A DNA stretch of 64,000 nucleotides from WRKB01 sp031551145 (lineage in GTDB: Bacteria > Desulfobacterota > Desulfovibrionia > Desulfovibrionales > Desulfovibrionaceae): contig JAVBNZ010000008.1 of NCBI GenBank assembly GCA_031551145.1, positions 39,739 to 103,738 on the forward strand. Reading direction: 5' to 3'. The translations under genes and the position numbers were made by a program. Shown one piece after another: positions 48,489 through 57,771 of this stretch. Numbering within the stretch: the first letter of the stretch is position 1; the number at the start of each line of letters is the position of its first letter. The notes below the pieces were generated by a model. The model was not told where the DNA came from. It made no database searches and saw nothing but the letters and a program-made list of their open reading frames with translations.

Positions 48489-51154
48489 CCCCAGCGTTCC
48501 TTCCATTCGGCCAGCAGACGCAGAGCGTCCAGCGGCGTGAGCTGTTCGGGATCGACTGCGCGCAGAGCCGCGGTCAGCGGATGTTGCGGCGGCGGAGGCG
48601 GCGATGTTTCCGCGCGGGAGGGGGGAACAAAACCCGGCAACGGCAGCAGGCCGGGCAGGGAAAGGTCTCTGGGGCGTTTTTTCTCCAGGCCGGCAAGCAG
48701 TTCCCTGGCCCGTTGCACCACGGTCTGCGGCACGCCGGCCAGGCGCGCCACTTCAATGCCGTAACTGCGATCGGAAGGGCCGGGCACGAGGCGGTGCAGA
48801 AAAATCAACTCGCCCCCATGTTCCCTGATGGCGATATTCATGGTGAACACGCCGGGCAACGCGCCCTCCAGCGCGGTAAGTTCATGGTAGTGTGTGGCAA
48901 AGAGCGTGCGCGCCGTTCCTTTTCCGCGTCTGGCCATGTCCTCGGTTACAGCCCAGGCCAGCGCCAGGCCGTCATAGGTGCTGGTGCCGCGTCCGATTTC
49001 ATCCAATATCGTAAGGCTGCGCTTGGTGGCCTGGCGCAGGATTCGGGCGCATTCCATCATTTCGACCATAAAGGTGCTCTGTCCCTGCCCCGGATTGTCG
49101 GATGCGCCCACCCGGGAAAAAACCCGGTCGATCAATCCTATCTTCGCTTCCGAGGCGGGAACGTAGGAGCCCATGTGCGCCAAAATGCAAATAAGGGCCG
49201 TCTGGCGCAGCACTGTGGACTTTCCCGCCATATTCGGGCCGGTGATCAGCGCCAGGTTGCGGCCCGGCGCAAGCGTGAGACCGTTCGGCGTGAACGCGGC
49301 ACGGCCCAGACTCTGCTCCACTATCGGGTGCCGGCCTTCGCGGATGACAAGTTCCGTGCTCTCGTCAAGTTTCGGACAAACCCACTCAAGGCGGCGGGCC
49401 GTGTCGGCCAGGCATTGGAGATAATCGAGCCGGGCGATAAGTTCCGCCATGAAGATCAGACGGGGCCGGGCCTCGGCGATGCGTTCGCGCAGATCCTGGA
49501 AGAGGCGGAATTCCAGGGCGCAGCGCCGTTCGGCGGCCGAAAGGATTTTTTCCTCCAAGTCCTTGAGCGCCGGCGTGGTGAAGCGCTCGGCATTGGCCAG
49601 ACTTTGGCGGCGGATAAAATGCTCGGGCAATTTGCCGTCCGCCGGTCCGGCCGCCCTGGTCAACTCGAAATAATAGCCGAACACCCGATTGAAGCCGAGC
49701 TTGAGCCTGGCAAGGCCCGTGGCGCGCTGCTCCGCTTCCAATACCTCCTTCAGACGCTGTTCGCCGTGTTCGGCGAGATCGAGCAGTTCATCAAGTTCGG
49801 CGTCGTAACCGGGGCGGAACAGGCCGCCTTCCGTCACCGCCGTGGGCAGGGAATCGGCCAGGGCTTGCGCGAGAATCTCTTCATATTCTTCAAGACCATC
49901 CCACAGATCCGACATACGGGCCAGAGCGACGGGCAGATGCGCGCCGTCCCGGTGGGCCTGCGTGGCGTAGGTTCCGGCATCGGGCGATAGAGCCAGGGCC
50001 TCCCGCACGGCGGGCAGGGCGGCCAGGCTTGCGCGCAGGGCGGCAAAATCCTTGGGAGCGGCGCGGTTGAGGCTGATGCGCGTACTCAGGCGTTCCAGGT
50101 CGTATACCGTTTCCAGCCCGGCGCGCAGGGCTTCGCGCACTCGTTCCGCTTCGATCAGAAAACTTACGGCATCCTGGGTTTCGAGTATGGGCGCGAGTTC
50201 GCGCCAAGGGTGACGCAGGCGCTCTTCCAACAGGCGGCCGCCCATGGGGGTCAGGCAGCGATCGATCAGCGCGCGCAGGGTCCCCCGGCCTTTTTTGCCG
50301 TCCAGAGTGGAAAAAATTTCGAGATTGCGCTCGGTGACTTCGTCAATAATGAGGTGTTTATCCAGATCCAACGGTTTGAAGGGCGCAAGATGGCGCGTTT
50401 CCCGCAATTGGGTCTGGGCCAGATAGGCGACAAGCGCGCCGCAGGCCTGGATAAGTTCGGGCTTGCCGCGCAGGCCGAGGGCCGCGGGTTCTTTCACGCC
50501 CTGAGCCCTGCACAGGCGTTCTTCCGCCTGTTTGAGAGCGAAGTGGCTCCTGAACGGCAGGCGAACCAGAGGCATGTTTTCCGGAAAGAGCGAGGGCGGC
50601 GGGCGCAGATCTTCGGGCAGCAGGAGTTCGCGCGGAGCCATTTTGCGCACCCACTGCCAGAGTTCGGCCTGCCGTGCGCTGTACAGGCCCGACCATTCAC
50701 CCGTGGATACATCCGCCCAGGCGAGGCCGCCCCGTTTTTCCGTCTCGTTCCAGCACAGCGCGCCGAGGTAGCTGTGCCCGCCCGGAGTCAGATTTGAGTC
50801 TTCAAACACGGTACCGGGCGTGATTATGCGGGTTACGGCCCGTTTGACGAGTCCCTTGCTCTGCCTGGGATCTTCGATCTGGTCGCAGACGGCGACGCTG
50901 TAGCCCTTGTTTGTCAGTTGAACGATATAGCCTTCGGCCGCATGCCGGGGCACGCCGGCCATGGGCACGGGATCTTCCGCGCCGGGATTGCGGCTGGTGA
51001 GGGTAAGGCCGAGGGCGCGGGCGGCGAGTTTCGCATCTTCAAAGAACAGCTCGTAAAAATCCCCCATGCGGTAAAACAGCAGTGCATCGCCGCACTCGGC
51101 CTTGATGCGCAGATACTGCTCGAACATGGGGGTAATTTTGGGGACGCTGCTCAT
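48485..51154 (-). CDS. mutS: DNA mismatch repair protein MutS
   Basis: An 889-residue mismatch sensor. The N-terminal domain has the Phe-x-Glu wedge (FYRMGDFYELFFEDA) that inserts at mismatches. The C-terminal ABC-type ATPase has Walker A (ITGPNMAGKSTVLRQ), the signature region (GQSTFMVEMMECARIL), Walker B (LTILDEIGRGTSTYDGLALAW) split over this stretch, and FATHYHELTALE. The C-terminus has a Pro-rich linker and the short helix pair for dimerisation (LTPLDALRLLAEWKERW). The ATG at 51154 is chosen; a TTG at 51172 is also in frame. No mutL in the window. Confidence 0.96.
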   Translation of the reverse strand: MSSVPKITPMFEQYLRIKAECGDALLFYRMGDFYELFFEDAKLAARALGLTLTSRNPGAEDPVPMAGVPRHAAEGYIVQLTNKGYSVAVCDQIEDPRQSKGLVKRAVTRIITPGTVFEDSNLTPGGHSYLGALCWNETEKRGGLAWADVSTGEWSGLYSARQAELWQWVRKMAPRELLLPEDLRPPPSLFPENMPLVRLPFRSHFALKQAEERLCRAQGVKEPAALGLRGKPELIQACGALVAYLAQTQLRETRHLAPFKPLDLDKHLIIDEVTERNLEIFSTLDGKKGRGTLRALIDRCLTPMGGRLLEERLRHPWRELAPILETQDAVSFLIEAERVREALRAGLETVYDLERLSTRISLNRAAPKDFAALRASLAALPAVREALALSPDAGTYATQAHRDGAHLPVALARMSDLWDGLEEYEEILAQALADSLPTAVTEGGLFRPGYDAELDELLDLAEHGEQRLKEVLEAEQRATGLARLKLGFNRVFGYYFELTRAAGPADGKLPEHFIRRQSLANAERFTTPALKDLEEKILSAAERRCALEFRLFQDLRERIAEARPRLIFMAELIARLDYLQCLADTARRLEWVCPKLDESTELVIREGRHPIVEQSLGRAAFTPNGLTLAPGRNLALITGPNMAGKSTVLRQTALICILAHMGSYVPASEAKIGLIDRVFSRVGASDNPGQGQSTFMVEMMECARILRQATKRSLTILDEIGRGTSTYDGLALAWAVTEDMARRGKGTARTLFATHYHELTALEGALPGVFTMNIAIREHGGELIFLHRLVPGPSDRSYGIEVARLAGVPQTVVQRARELLAGLEKKRPRDLSLPGLLPLPGFVPPSRAETSPPPPPQHPLTAALRAVDPEQLTPLDALRLLAEWKERWG

Positions 51155-51178
51155 AGCTGTTTCGTCCCGCAAGACAAG

Positions 51179-51210
51179 ACCGGGATTTCCGTGTTGCGGG
51201 AAATCCCGGT
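51179..51210. repeat. 12-bp stem-loop between lapA-like gene and mutS
   Basis: A perfect 12-bp inverted repeat (ACCGGGATTTCC and complement) with an 8-base loop. On the minus strand it is followed by a T-rich stretch (CTTGTCTT), so partial termination before mutS is possible. Confidence 0.5.
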
Positions 51211-51238
51211 AAAGCGTCGGGATTCGTGAGCCGGCAAA

Positions 51239-51646
51239 TTATACGTTCTTGTCGGGATCCGGGGCGCTGATATCGTTCTTCGGCGCTTCCGGCTTTTTCA
51301 GGGCAAGCTTGGCCTTCAGGCCGCCGACGGGGGCGGGGGCGGGCTTTTCTGCGCTGAGCTTGGCGACTTCTTTTTCCAGATCGCGAACCCTCCATCGGGC
51401 CTTCATCAGCTTGGCCGAAAGAGAGAGTTTGTCCCAGAACAGCAGCGCCATGGCACACAGCGCTCCGAGCAGGAAGCCGGCCAGCAGAATGAAATAGGTG
51501 GGCAGGGGCGCGGGCTGGAAGGGAGGAAAAAAGAAGAGGTTCAGTTTAAGAACCATGTCCTTGGCCAAAGTCTCCTGGTTCTGGAAAAGGAAGATCATGG
51601 AAAGGAAAAAAATCAAAACCAGCAAAAGAACCTTGATATAGCGCAT
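51239..51646 (-). CDS. LapA/DUF1049 domain inner-membrane protein
   Basis: A 135-residue protein with the LapA layout: membrane helix 1 (residues 4-21), FLFQNQETLAKDMVLKLNLFF, membrane helix 2 (about 50-70), then a cytoplasmic coiled-coil (KLMKARWRVRDLEKEVAKL) and a Pro/Ala/Lys-rich tail. E. coli LapA regulates LPS synthesis with LapB; LapB is not adjacent here. A strong GAGGAGG site precedes the ATG. It follows the HIT gene after 27 bases. Confidence 0.85.
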   Translation of the reverse strand: MRYIKVLLLVLIFFLSMIFLFQNQETLAKDMVLKLNLFFFPPFQPAPLPTYFILLAGFLLGALCAMALLFWDKLSLSAKLMKARWRVRDLEKEVAKLSAEKPAPAPVGGLKAKLALKKPEAPKNDISAPDPDKNV

Positions 51647-51673
51647 GCTTTCCTCCTCAAAGAACGTTAGTCG

Positions 51674-52192
51674 TTATAAACCGCTTCCCCGCGCTTGTGG
51701 CCGCGCCGGATTGAGTGCGTCGAAATAGGGTTTGAGCATGTCATATGTGATCGCCAGATGCTGGGGAATAACGCGGGTTTCGCCCGCCAGGGCCATGAAT
51801 GAGGAATCGCCGTGCCAGCGGGGAACGATATGAAAATGCAGATGTTCACGTATGCCGGCTCCGGCCGCCTCGCCTATGTTCAGACCGACGTTGACCCCTC
51901 CGCAACGCAGGCTTTTATATAAAATTATGGAGCATTCGCGCAGCAAATCCATAATTTCATGGCTTTCTTCCGGTTCAAGTCCTTCCGGCGTCATAAGATG
52001 CCTGTAGGGAGTCACCATGAGATGCCCGCAGTTGTACGGGTATTTATTCATAATGACAAAAGCGCGTTCGCCCCGGTACAGCACAAGGCGCTCCCTGTCC
52101 TCTCCCGTGTGCTCGGGCAGGCAGAAAACGCACTCTTCCGGCTTGGGAGCGAGTATGTACTCAATGCGCCAAGGCGCCCAAAGCACTTCCAT
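51674..52192 (-). CDS. HIT family nucleotide hydrolase/transferase
   Basis: A 172-residue histidine-triad protein. The active site is the expected H-x-H-x-H motif in EHLHFHIVPRW. The N-terminal APWRIEYIL and ECVFCLP segments, and the YPYNCGHLMVTPYRH stretch, place it near Ap4A phosphorylase-like HIT proteins common in this phylum, probably acting on dinucleoside polyphosphates or AMP-lysine-type substrates. AGGA precedes the ATG. Located 66 bases downstream of the nucleotidyltransferase fusion gene, same strand. Confidence 0.9.
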   Translation of the reverse strand: MEVLWAPWRIEYILAPKPEECVFCLPEHTGEDRERLVLYRGERAFVIMNKYPYNCGHLMVTPYRHLMTPEGLEPEESHEIMDLLRECSIILYKSLRCGGVNVGLNIGEAAGAGIREHLHFHIVPRWHGDSSFMALAGETRVIPQHLAITYDMLKPYFDALNPARPQARGSGL

Positions 52193-52258
52193 GCGGCATC
52201 CTTACAGCATGTGTTTGCTCATCTCGGAAGAGCGATTAACGACTGCAGCCGTCAAACC

Positions 52259-54967
52259 TTATACGTCTCGGCGCCTGGGAGCAAGCTTTTTCAAAGGTGT
52301 GGGATGTTCTTCCTGCGAAAATTGCCGGGCCAGCCTCATGGCCAGAATGCGCTGCAGTTCCGGCGAATCCGCCCTGCCGTCCAGTTTGGCGGCCAGCACC
52401 TTGCGCATGATGCGCCCGAACAGGGGGCCGGGCGAAAGGCCCAGGGCGATGAGTTCGCGGCCGCTGATATCCACTTTTTCAAAACGCCACTGGGTGATGA
52501 AGTGCGACAGATTCTTGCGCATGTCTTCGGATTCGCTGCGCCCCATCATGAACAGCAGCCCGTTCAAGGGAATGCCGGAAAGCAGATCGTACAGTTCGCT
52601 CACAGGTCTTTTCTGCCGCTGCCAGTACTCCACGCGCGGATACGCGGCCCGTATGCGCTCGCGCAGAACCAAACTTTCTTCCTTCTGCTTATGCGGCAGG
52701 CCCAGGCGTTCGAAAACCGAGGCGGCATCCTGGTAACTTAAGCCGCGGCATAACCCCAGCAGGTAAATGTACCAGGGATCGGGGGATTCCGCGAAAAAAA
52801 GCAGGCGATACCAGTCGAGCACACCGCGCAGGGAATGGAGCAGCGCAATCTTGGACGGACGAAGATCCAAAAGGGGGTGGACGGCCTGCAGCAGATCAAA
52901 GCTTTCCATGCGCTCCAGGCAGGCAACGGGATTTTTATCCTCACAAATCATCTTGAGTTCGTGGAAAAGGCGCGGACCGGAAATCTTGTCGATGAGCCGC
53001 AGCCCCAGAGCGCTTTTGATCAGGCGATCCGCGCCGGGGCTGAGGCGAAAGCCGTAGCGCTGCTCAAAACGCACGGCGCGCAGCATGCGGGTGGGATCTT
53101 CCACAAAGCTCAAAGTGTGCAATACGCGGATGAGCTTGTCTTTGATGTCGCGCTGGCCGCCGAAAAAATCCACCAAATGCCCGAAGGCTCCCTTGCTCAG
53201 GCGTATGGCCAGCGCATTGATGGTGAAATCCCGACGAAAGAGATCCATTTTGATCGAGGAAAGTTCCACCGTGGGCAGAGCCGCCGGGTATTCATAATAT
53301 TCCAGGCGGGCTGTGGCCACGTCGATGCGCGCCTCCGCGCCCTGCGGATCGGGATAGAGCACCAGCGCGGTCAAAAACTCCTTATGCTCCCGCACGCGGC
53401 CGCCCAGGGATTTTGCCAGTTCCCGCGCATAGGCGATGCCGTTGCCTTCCACCACCAGGTCGACATCGTAGTTCGGCCGTTCCAGCAGCAGGTCGCGCAC
53501 CATGCCGCCCACCATGTAGACGGGCAGACGCATCTTGTCGCCCAGTTCCCCTGCCAGGCGCAGCAGTTCCATATAGCGGGCGGGGAGACGGTCGCGCATG
53601 AGCTTGTTGACATCGCGCTCCCGGCCGCCGGCTTCGCGCAGGGGAATGGAAAGACGGCCGGGTTCTTCGGCAAAGACGTTGATGAGATCCGTGCGCGTCA
53701 CTACGCCGATGGTCTCCTCCCCGTCCAGCACGGGCACCAGCCGCTGGCGTCCGGCAATGATGATGTCCATGAGATCGTGGAGCGAGGCGTTTTTTTGCAC
53801 CGTAAGCACCGTGCGGCGCATGTAGTCATATACCATGAGATGATCGAGCCCGTGCACCACGGCGCGGGAGGCGGTCTGCAGATCCAGCAGGCCGATGCAG
53901 AGTTTCGCGCCGGTTTTGAAGACCGGCACGGCCTTGAGGCCGAAACGCTCCATAAGTTCCTTGGCCTCGTGGACGGTGTGATTTTCCTCTATGCCCACCA
54001 CCGGGGAGGACATATAATCCGCCGCGACCTTGTCGCTGTGGGCCTGGGCGTAGAGCCGGCGAAAAATTTCGTCCCGCACCTGGGGCAGCATTTTGTCGCG
54101 CACCGAAGCCGAAGCCGCGTAGGCATGGCCGCCGCCGCCAAGGCTGCGGCAGATCTTTCCCACATCCACCAGATCGTTGCGGCTGCGGGCCACCACCTGC
54201 ACCCTGTCCCCCATGCGCCCCAGGGCGAAAAGCACCTCAAAACGCTCCATCTCCATAATCTTGTGAGCCAGCGGCGCGAAATCGCCCAGGTAATGCTCCA
54301 GCGAAGCCTCGGCCAGCACGACGGGGATGCCGTTGATGTGGTAGGTGGAAGCGGATTCCAGCAGATCATTCAGCACCTGCACGTGCAGGCTGGTCAGTTC
54401 GTGCCCGGTCATGTCGGCGATGAAAGCCGGGTCCATGCCGTATTCGCGCAGGGTCGCGGCCGCGTAAAAATCTCGCGCCGTGGTGGACTTGAATGTGAAG
54501 GAGCCGGTATCCCCATAAATGCCGAGGCCGAGTATGCTCGCCTCCTCGCAGTTCAGGCGGATGTTGCGCCGCACGATCTCTTCCAGCAGCAGCGTGGCGG
54601 TCGCGCCCACGGCATCCACGCGGCTGAAGGCGGTCGGCACGTCGTCCGGGGAATCGGGATGATGATCCCAGGCTTCGACAATCACGTCGCCACGATCAAG
54701 CAACTCATGCACATGCGGCACGCGCGGGCGCTGGCGGGTGTCGGCCAGTACAAGGCGCGTGACGGCGCTGAAATCGATCTCCTTCGCTTCTTTAAAGTTA
54801 TACATGAAGTTCACGTTTTCGTGGAAAAAAATGTGCAGCGCGCGCTCCTGCGTGCCGGGAAAAAGCAGTATGCTGTCCGGATACAGCAGAGACGCGCCGA
54901 TAAGCGAGGCAAACGCGTCAAAATCCGCATTCGCGTGGCAGGTGATGAGGGTGGAGGGCGCGGTCAT
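52259..54967 (-). CDS. DHH phosphoesterase - two CBS domains - tRNA nucleotidyltransferase/poly(A) polymerase fusion
   Basis: A 902-residue multidomain enzyme. Residues ~5-310 form a DHH/DHHA1 phosphoesterase (HANADFDAFAS, LADTRQRPR, WDHHPDSPDD, GGGGHAYAASA). Residues ~320-450 form two CBS domains. From ~475 comes a class II nucleotidyltransferase: VYMVGGMVRDLLLERPNYDV with the catalytic Asp-x-Asp (DVDL), RRDFTINALAI, and EDPTRMLRAVRFEQRYGF. This order is known in deltaproteobacteria and Aquificales, where such enzymes are A-adding or CCA-adding; which applies here is undetermined. The ATG overlaps the xerD stop. Both tRNAs in the window encode CCA, so the role would be 3'-end repair. Confidence 0.93.
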   Translation of the reverse strand: MTAPSTLITCHANADFDAFASLIGASLLYPDSILLFPGTQERALHIFFHENVNFMYNFKEAKEIDFSAVTRLVLADTRQRPRVPHVHELLDRGDVIVEAWDHHPDSPDDVPTAFSRVDAVGATATLLLEEIVRRNIRLNCEEASILGLGIYGDTGSFTFKSTTARDFYAAATLREYGMDPAFIADMTGHELTSLHVQVLNDLLESASTYHINGIPVVLAEASLEHYLGDFAPLAHKIMEMERFEVLFALGRMGDRVQVVARSRNDLVDVGKICRSLGGGGHAYAASASVRDKMLPQVRDEIFRRLYAQAHSDKVAADYMSSPVVGIEENHTVHEAKELMERFGLKAVPVFKTGAKLCIGLLDLQTASRAVVHGLDHLMVYDYMRRTVLTVQKNASLHDLMDIIIAGRQRLVPVLDGEETIGVVTRTDLINVFAEEPGRLSIPLREAGGRERDVNKLMRDRLPARYMELLRLAGELGDKMRLPVYMVGGMVRDLLLERPNYDVDLVVEGNGIAYARELAKSLGGRVREHKEFLTALVLYPDPQGAEARIDVATARLEYYEYPAALPTVELSSIKMDLFRRDFTINALAIRLSKGAFGHLVDFFGGQRDIKDKLIRVLHTLSFVEDPTRMLRAVRFEQRYGFRLSPGADRLIKSALGLRLIDKISGPRLFHELKMICEDKNPVACLERMESFDLLQAVHPLLDLRPSKIALLHSLRGVLDWYRLLFFAESPDPWYIYLLGLCRGLSYQDAASVFERLGLPHKQKEESLVLRERIRAAYPRVEYWQRQKRPVSELYDLLSGIPLNGLLFMMGRSESEDMRKNLSHFITQWRFEKVDISGRELIALGLSPGPLFGRIMRKVLAAKLDGRADSPELQRILAMRLARQFSQEEHPTPLKKLAPRRRDV

Positions 54968-55878
54968 GCGTTTTGTCTTTCCCGGCAACGAGGGTGATAG
55001 GCATTATGGATACGGCGCAGACGACCGGACTGCACATGGGTATAAATTTCCGTGGCGCTGATGTCGGCATGGCCGAGCAAGAGCTGCACGGACCGCAGAT
55101 CCGCCCCGCCCTCCAAAAGATGCGTGGCAAAGGAATGCCGGAAACTGTGCGGGGAAACGGCGCGCCGTATTCCGGCCTTGAGCGCGTATTTGCGCACGAT
55201 CTTCCACAGGGCCACACGGGTCAGGCCTTTGCCGGAACGATTCAAAAAAAGTGCTTCCTCCACAGGCTTGAAGGCGGGCCGCCAACTGTTGATATAGTCG
55301 CACAGCAACATGGAGGCGGAGGCATGAATGGGAATCAGCCTTTCTTTCGCCCCCTTGCCGAATACACGCAGCACGCCGCGCTGGCTGTCAAAATCCGCAA
55401 CCTTCAACGTGCACAGTTCCGTCACCCGCACGCCCGCGCCATACAACACTTCCAGCATGCAGCGGTCGCGCACGCCCAGGCGTTCCCGCATATCGGGCAA
55501 TTCCAGCAGGGCGGTTATTTCCTCCTCGCTCAGGACCTCGGGCAACAGCAGCGGCAGTTTGGGGCGATCGAGAAAAGGCGCGGGATTGCTCTTCAGCACC
55601 CCCTGCTCCGCGGCATAGAAAAAAAAGCCCCGCAACGACGAAAGACGCCGCGCCAGGGACCGGGCCGCATGCTCGCGCGCCCGCAGCCGGGCGAGGTAGA
55701 GAAAAAGGCTGTGCTCGTCCAGTTTGTTCAGGGCGCCTTCGTCAGGTTCTTCGTTGAGCAGATCCGCGAGAAAATCGCAAAAATCGGCCATGTCGCGGCC
55801 GTAAGCGGCCGTGGTGTTCAAGGAAAGCCCGCGCTCGGCCAGAAGGTGATCCAGCCAGACTTCAACGAGCTTCCGCAT
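54964..55878 (-). CDS. xerD: Tyrosine recombinase XerD-like
   Basis: A 304-residue site-specific recombinase of the XerC/XerD type that resolves chromosome dimers. The N-terminal SAM-like core-binding domain (LAERGLSLNTTAAYGRDM) is followed by the catalytic domain with Arg in YGAGVRVTELCTL, Lys in GKGAKERLIPI, HSFRHSFATHLLEGG, LLGHADISATEIYTHV with the nucleophilic Tyr. The length is normal. XerC versus XerD is judged from overall similarity only. It overlaps the upstream membrane-protein gene by 17 bases and the fusion gene by 4. ftsK, its activator in known systems, is at the left window edge. Confidence 0.92.
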   Translation of the reverse strand: MRKLVEVWLDHLLAERGLSLNTTAAYGRDMADFCDFLADLLNEEPDEGALNKLDEHSLFLYLARLRAREHAARSLARRLSSLRGFFFYAAEQGVLKSNPAPFLDRPKLPLLLPEVLSEEEITALLELPDMRERLGVRDRCMLEVLYGAGVRVTELCTLKVADFDSQRGVLRVFGKGAKERLIPIHASASMLLCDYINSWRPAFKPVEEALFLNRSGKGLTRVALWKIVRKYALKAGIRRAVSPHSFRHSFATHLLEGGADLRSVQLLLGHADISATEIYTHVQSGRLRRIHNAYHPRCRERQNA

Positions 55879-57556
55879 CCGTTTCCGGCCTTTTGAACAC
55901 GATGAAGTGCTCCGTTTCCTCCACCTTGCGCCACAGCCTGCTTACCATGAGCGGCACGGAATAGCGCCGTGAGGCATAGCCGTCCGGGCTTTCCACGTTC
56001 AACTGATCGCGTTCCATGAACACGACGATATCCCGATCGACAAGCAATTGATAGGCTTTATCCACCTGCCCGCCTATCCACCAGTCCATGACCCATTCCG
56101 AGGGATAGACCGGGACGTCGTTGTTGAAAAAGTAGGCCAGGGGAAAACCCGGCAGGGTTTTGTAGTTCGCGCCCCAGCGTTTGCGCAGCCCGCGCAGTTC
56201 GCGCAGTTTGGCGTACATTTCGGCATCGACGTATACGCCGCCGGCCTTGGGATAAATTTCTCCGGCGTCCAGCGTAAGGCTTGCGCGCGGCATGGGCCGT
56301 ACCGGAAAAACATACGGATACTCATAGCCCACGCGGAATATAATCAATCCGCAGACCAGCATAAGGCAAGCCGTCGCCTTCATGCCCCTCTCCCCTGCGT
56401 CGGGTTCGGCAAAGGCCGTGAAGCGCGCATGCGCGAGCAAAGCGCAGAACATGAGCGGCAGCGCGAAAAAAGCCGGTATCTTGTAGCCGCCGCTGATCCC
56501 GACAGACCAGGAAAGCGCCAGCGCCGCGCCCAGGGCTATGGAGCTTCTCCACTCACGGGACAGGCCGCCCTGAGATCCGTTTTCCGCCCGCAGTATATCG
56601 CGGGCGAAAAAAGCCGGAAAAAGCACGCACAGCCCACCGACAACCATGAAGAGCGTGGGCCAGGAATCGCCGAAGCCTATCCAGGCTTTTTGATCAAAGA
56701 CATCATAAATATAGATCCCGCCCAGCAGAAGAAAATAGAGCGGTACGGGCTGCGCGATGAAGGGCAGCCGTTTTTTGAGCAGCCGCGCCGCCGCGTAGGG
56801 CACAAGCGCCGCGAGGGGCAGATACCAGTTTTGGGTGATGTAGATGAAAATGCCGGCCTTGAGCGCTTCGTTGATGTCGAGCTGCCCCGTGGTCAGCGTG
56901 CGGAACGCCTCCCAGGCGTCCAGCATGCGCAATGAGGCGTAATGGGCCAACAGCACTGCACCGATGCCGAACAGGCAAAACAGCGCCTCTCGCCTGCGCG
57001 GCCGGCAGAAAAAGACCATCACGGTCACGGCAATGGGCACGAGACTGTAAGATTGCTTGGTGAGCATGCACAGGCCCGCGCACAGCCCGGCAACAAGCGG
57101 CAGGCCGGAGATGCCGGCCAGGAGCGCGGCGGAGCCGAAAAACACGCCGTCCACCGTGTGCCAGGGCATGGGCGGAAAACTGTGCACGCCCCAGACAAAA
57201 CCCAGGGTCGCAAGCAGAGCAACGGGCAGCTTCATGCGCTCGAAATCGAAAATCCGCGCGAGATACAGCGCCCCCATCCAGGCGGCGGCGAGCATTTCGG
57301 CCAGAAAGGAAAGCTTGCCCGCCAGCACGGCGATGCGATCCGGAACTGCGGACTGCAACAGTGCATGCCAATATAAAGAAACAGGCGGCGTGATGTAATA
57401 GAAATCCCTGTAGGGAATCTGTCCCTGCAGCAGCCGCCAGGGATAGCCGTAAAAGAAGCCGAAGTCCGTGGTGTCCATGCCGTAGGGGGCATAGAGCGCG
57501 GCATAGGCAAGGGGAATGCAGACGGCGGCGAGTGAAAGCAACGTCGGTTTCTTCAT
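55862..57556 (-). CDS. Polytopic membrane protein, glycosyltransferase (PMT/GT39-like)
   Basis: A 564-residue protein with about ten to twelve membrane helices in its first 400 residues and a soluble C-terminal domain of ~150 residues. The first periplasmic loop reads MDTTDFGFFYGYPWRLLQGQ then IPYRDFYYITPP, a layout typical of lipid-linked sugar glycosyltransferases in which acidic residues of this loop are catalytic. Substrate and acceptor cannot be told. The ATG at 57556 is chosen; a GTG nine bases earlier is in frame. It heads the run with xerD and the DHH-CBS fusion gene. Confidence 0.7.
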   Translation of the reverse strand: MKKPTLLSLAAVCIPLAYAALYAPYGMDTTDFGFFYGYPWRLLQGQIPYRDFYYITPPVSLYWHALLQSAVPDRIAVLAGKLSFLAEMLAAAWMGALYLARIFDFERMKLPVALLATLGFVWGVHSFPPMPWHTVDGVFFGSAALLAGISGLPLVAGLCAGLCMLTKQSYSLVPIAVTVMVFFCRPRRREALFCLFGIGAVLLAHYASLRMLDAWEAFRTLTTGQLDINEALKAGIFIYITQNWYLPLAALVPYAAARLLKKRLPFIAQPVPLYFLLLGGIYIYDVFDQKAWIGFGDSWPTLFMVVGGLCVLFPAFFARDILRAENGSQGGLSREWRSSIALGAALALSWSVGISGGYKIPAFFALPLMFCALLAHARFTAFAEPDAGERGMKATACLMLVCGLIIFRVGYEYPYVFPVRPMPRASLTLDAGEIYPKAGGVYVDAEMYAKLRELRGLRKRWGANYKTLPGFPLAYFFNNDVPVYPSEWVMDWWIGGQVDKAYQLLVDRDIVVFMERDQLNVESPDGYASRRYSVPLMVSRLWRKVEETEHFIVFKRPETDAEAR

Positions 57557-57577
57557 GGACGACACCTGAACCGGGGC

Positions 57578-57622
57578 TTGCCTTTTGTGACTGTATATAT
57601 ATAATCAAATATAGATTTTCAA
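57578..57622. promoter_or_regulatory. Interlocked divergent promoters with abutting -10 boxes
   Basis: Plus strand: TTGCCT (57578-57583), 16-base spacer, TATAAT (57600-57605), for the HD-GYP gene. Minus strand: TTGAAA (57617-57622), 17-base spacer, TATATA (57594-57599), for the membrane glycosyltransferase gene. The two -10 boxes touch, so RNA polymerase can occupy only one direction at a time. Confidence 0.55.
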
Positions 57623-57771
57623 TTTACACGTGCGCCACCCCTTCGGCTGTTGCCGAAAAGGCGCGCGCCCGAAAAACCGAGTATCAATTTACGCACCCCG
57701 CGACAACAGAAAAGCGAATCATGGCATATTCCTCCCCCATTACGGGAATTCATGCAAAACACGGCCGGCAC

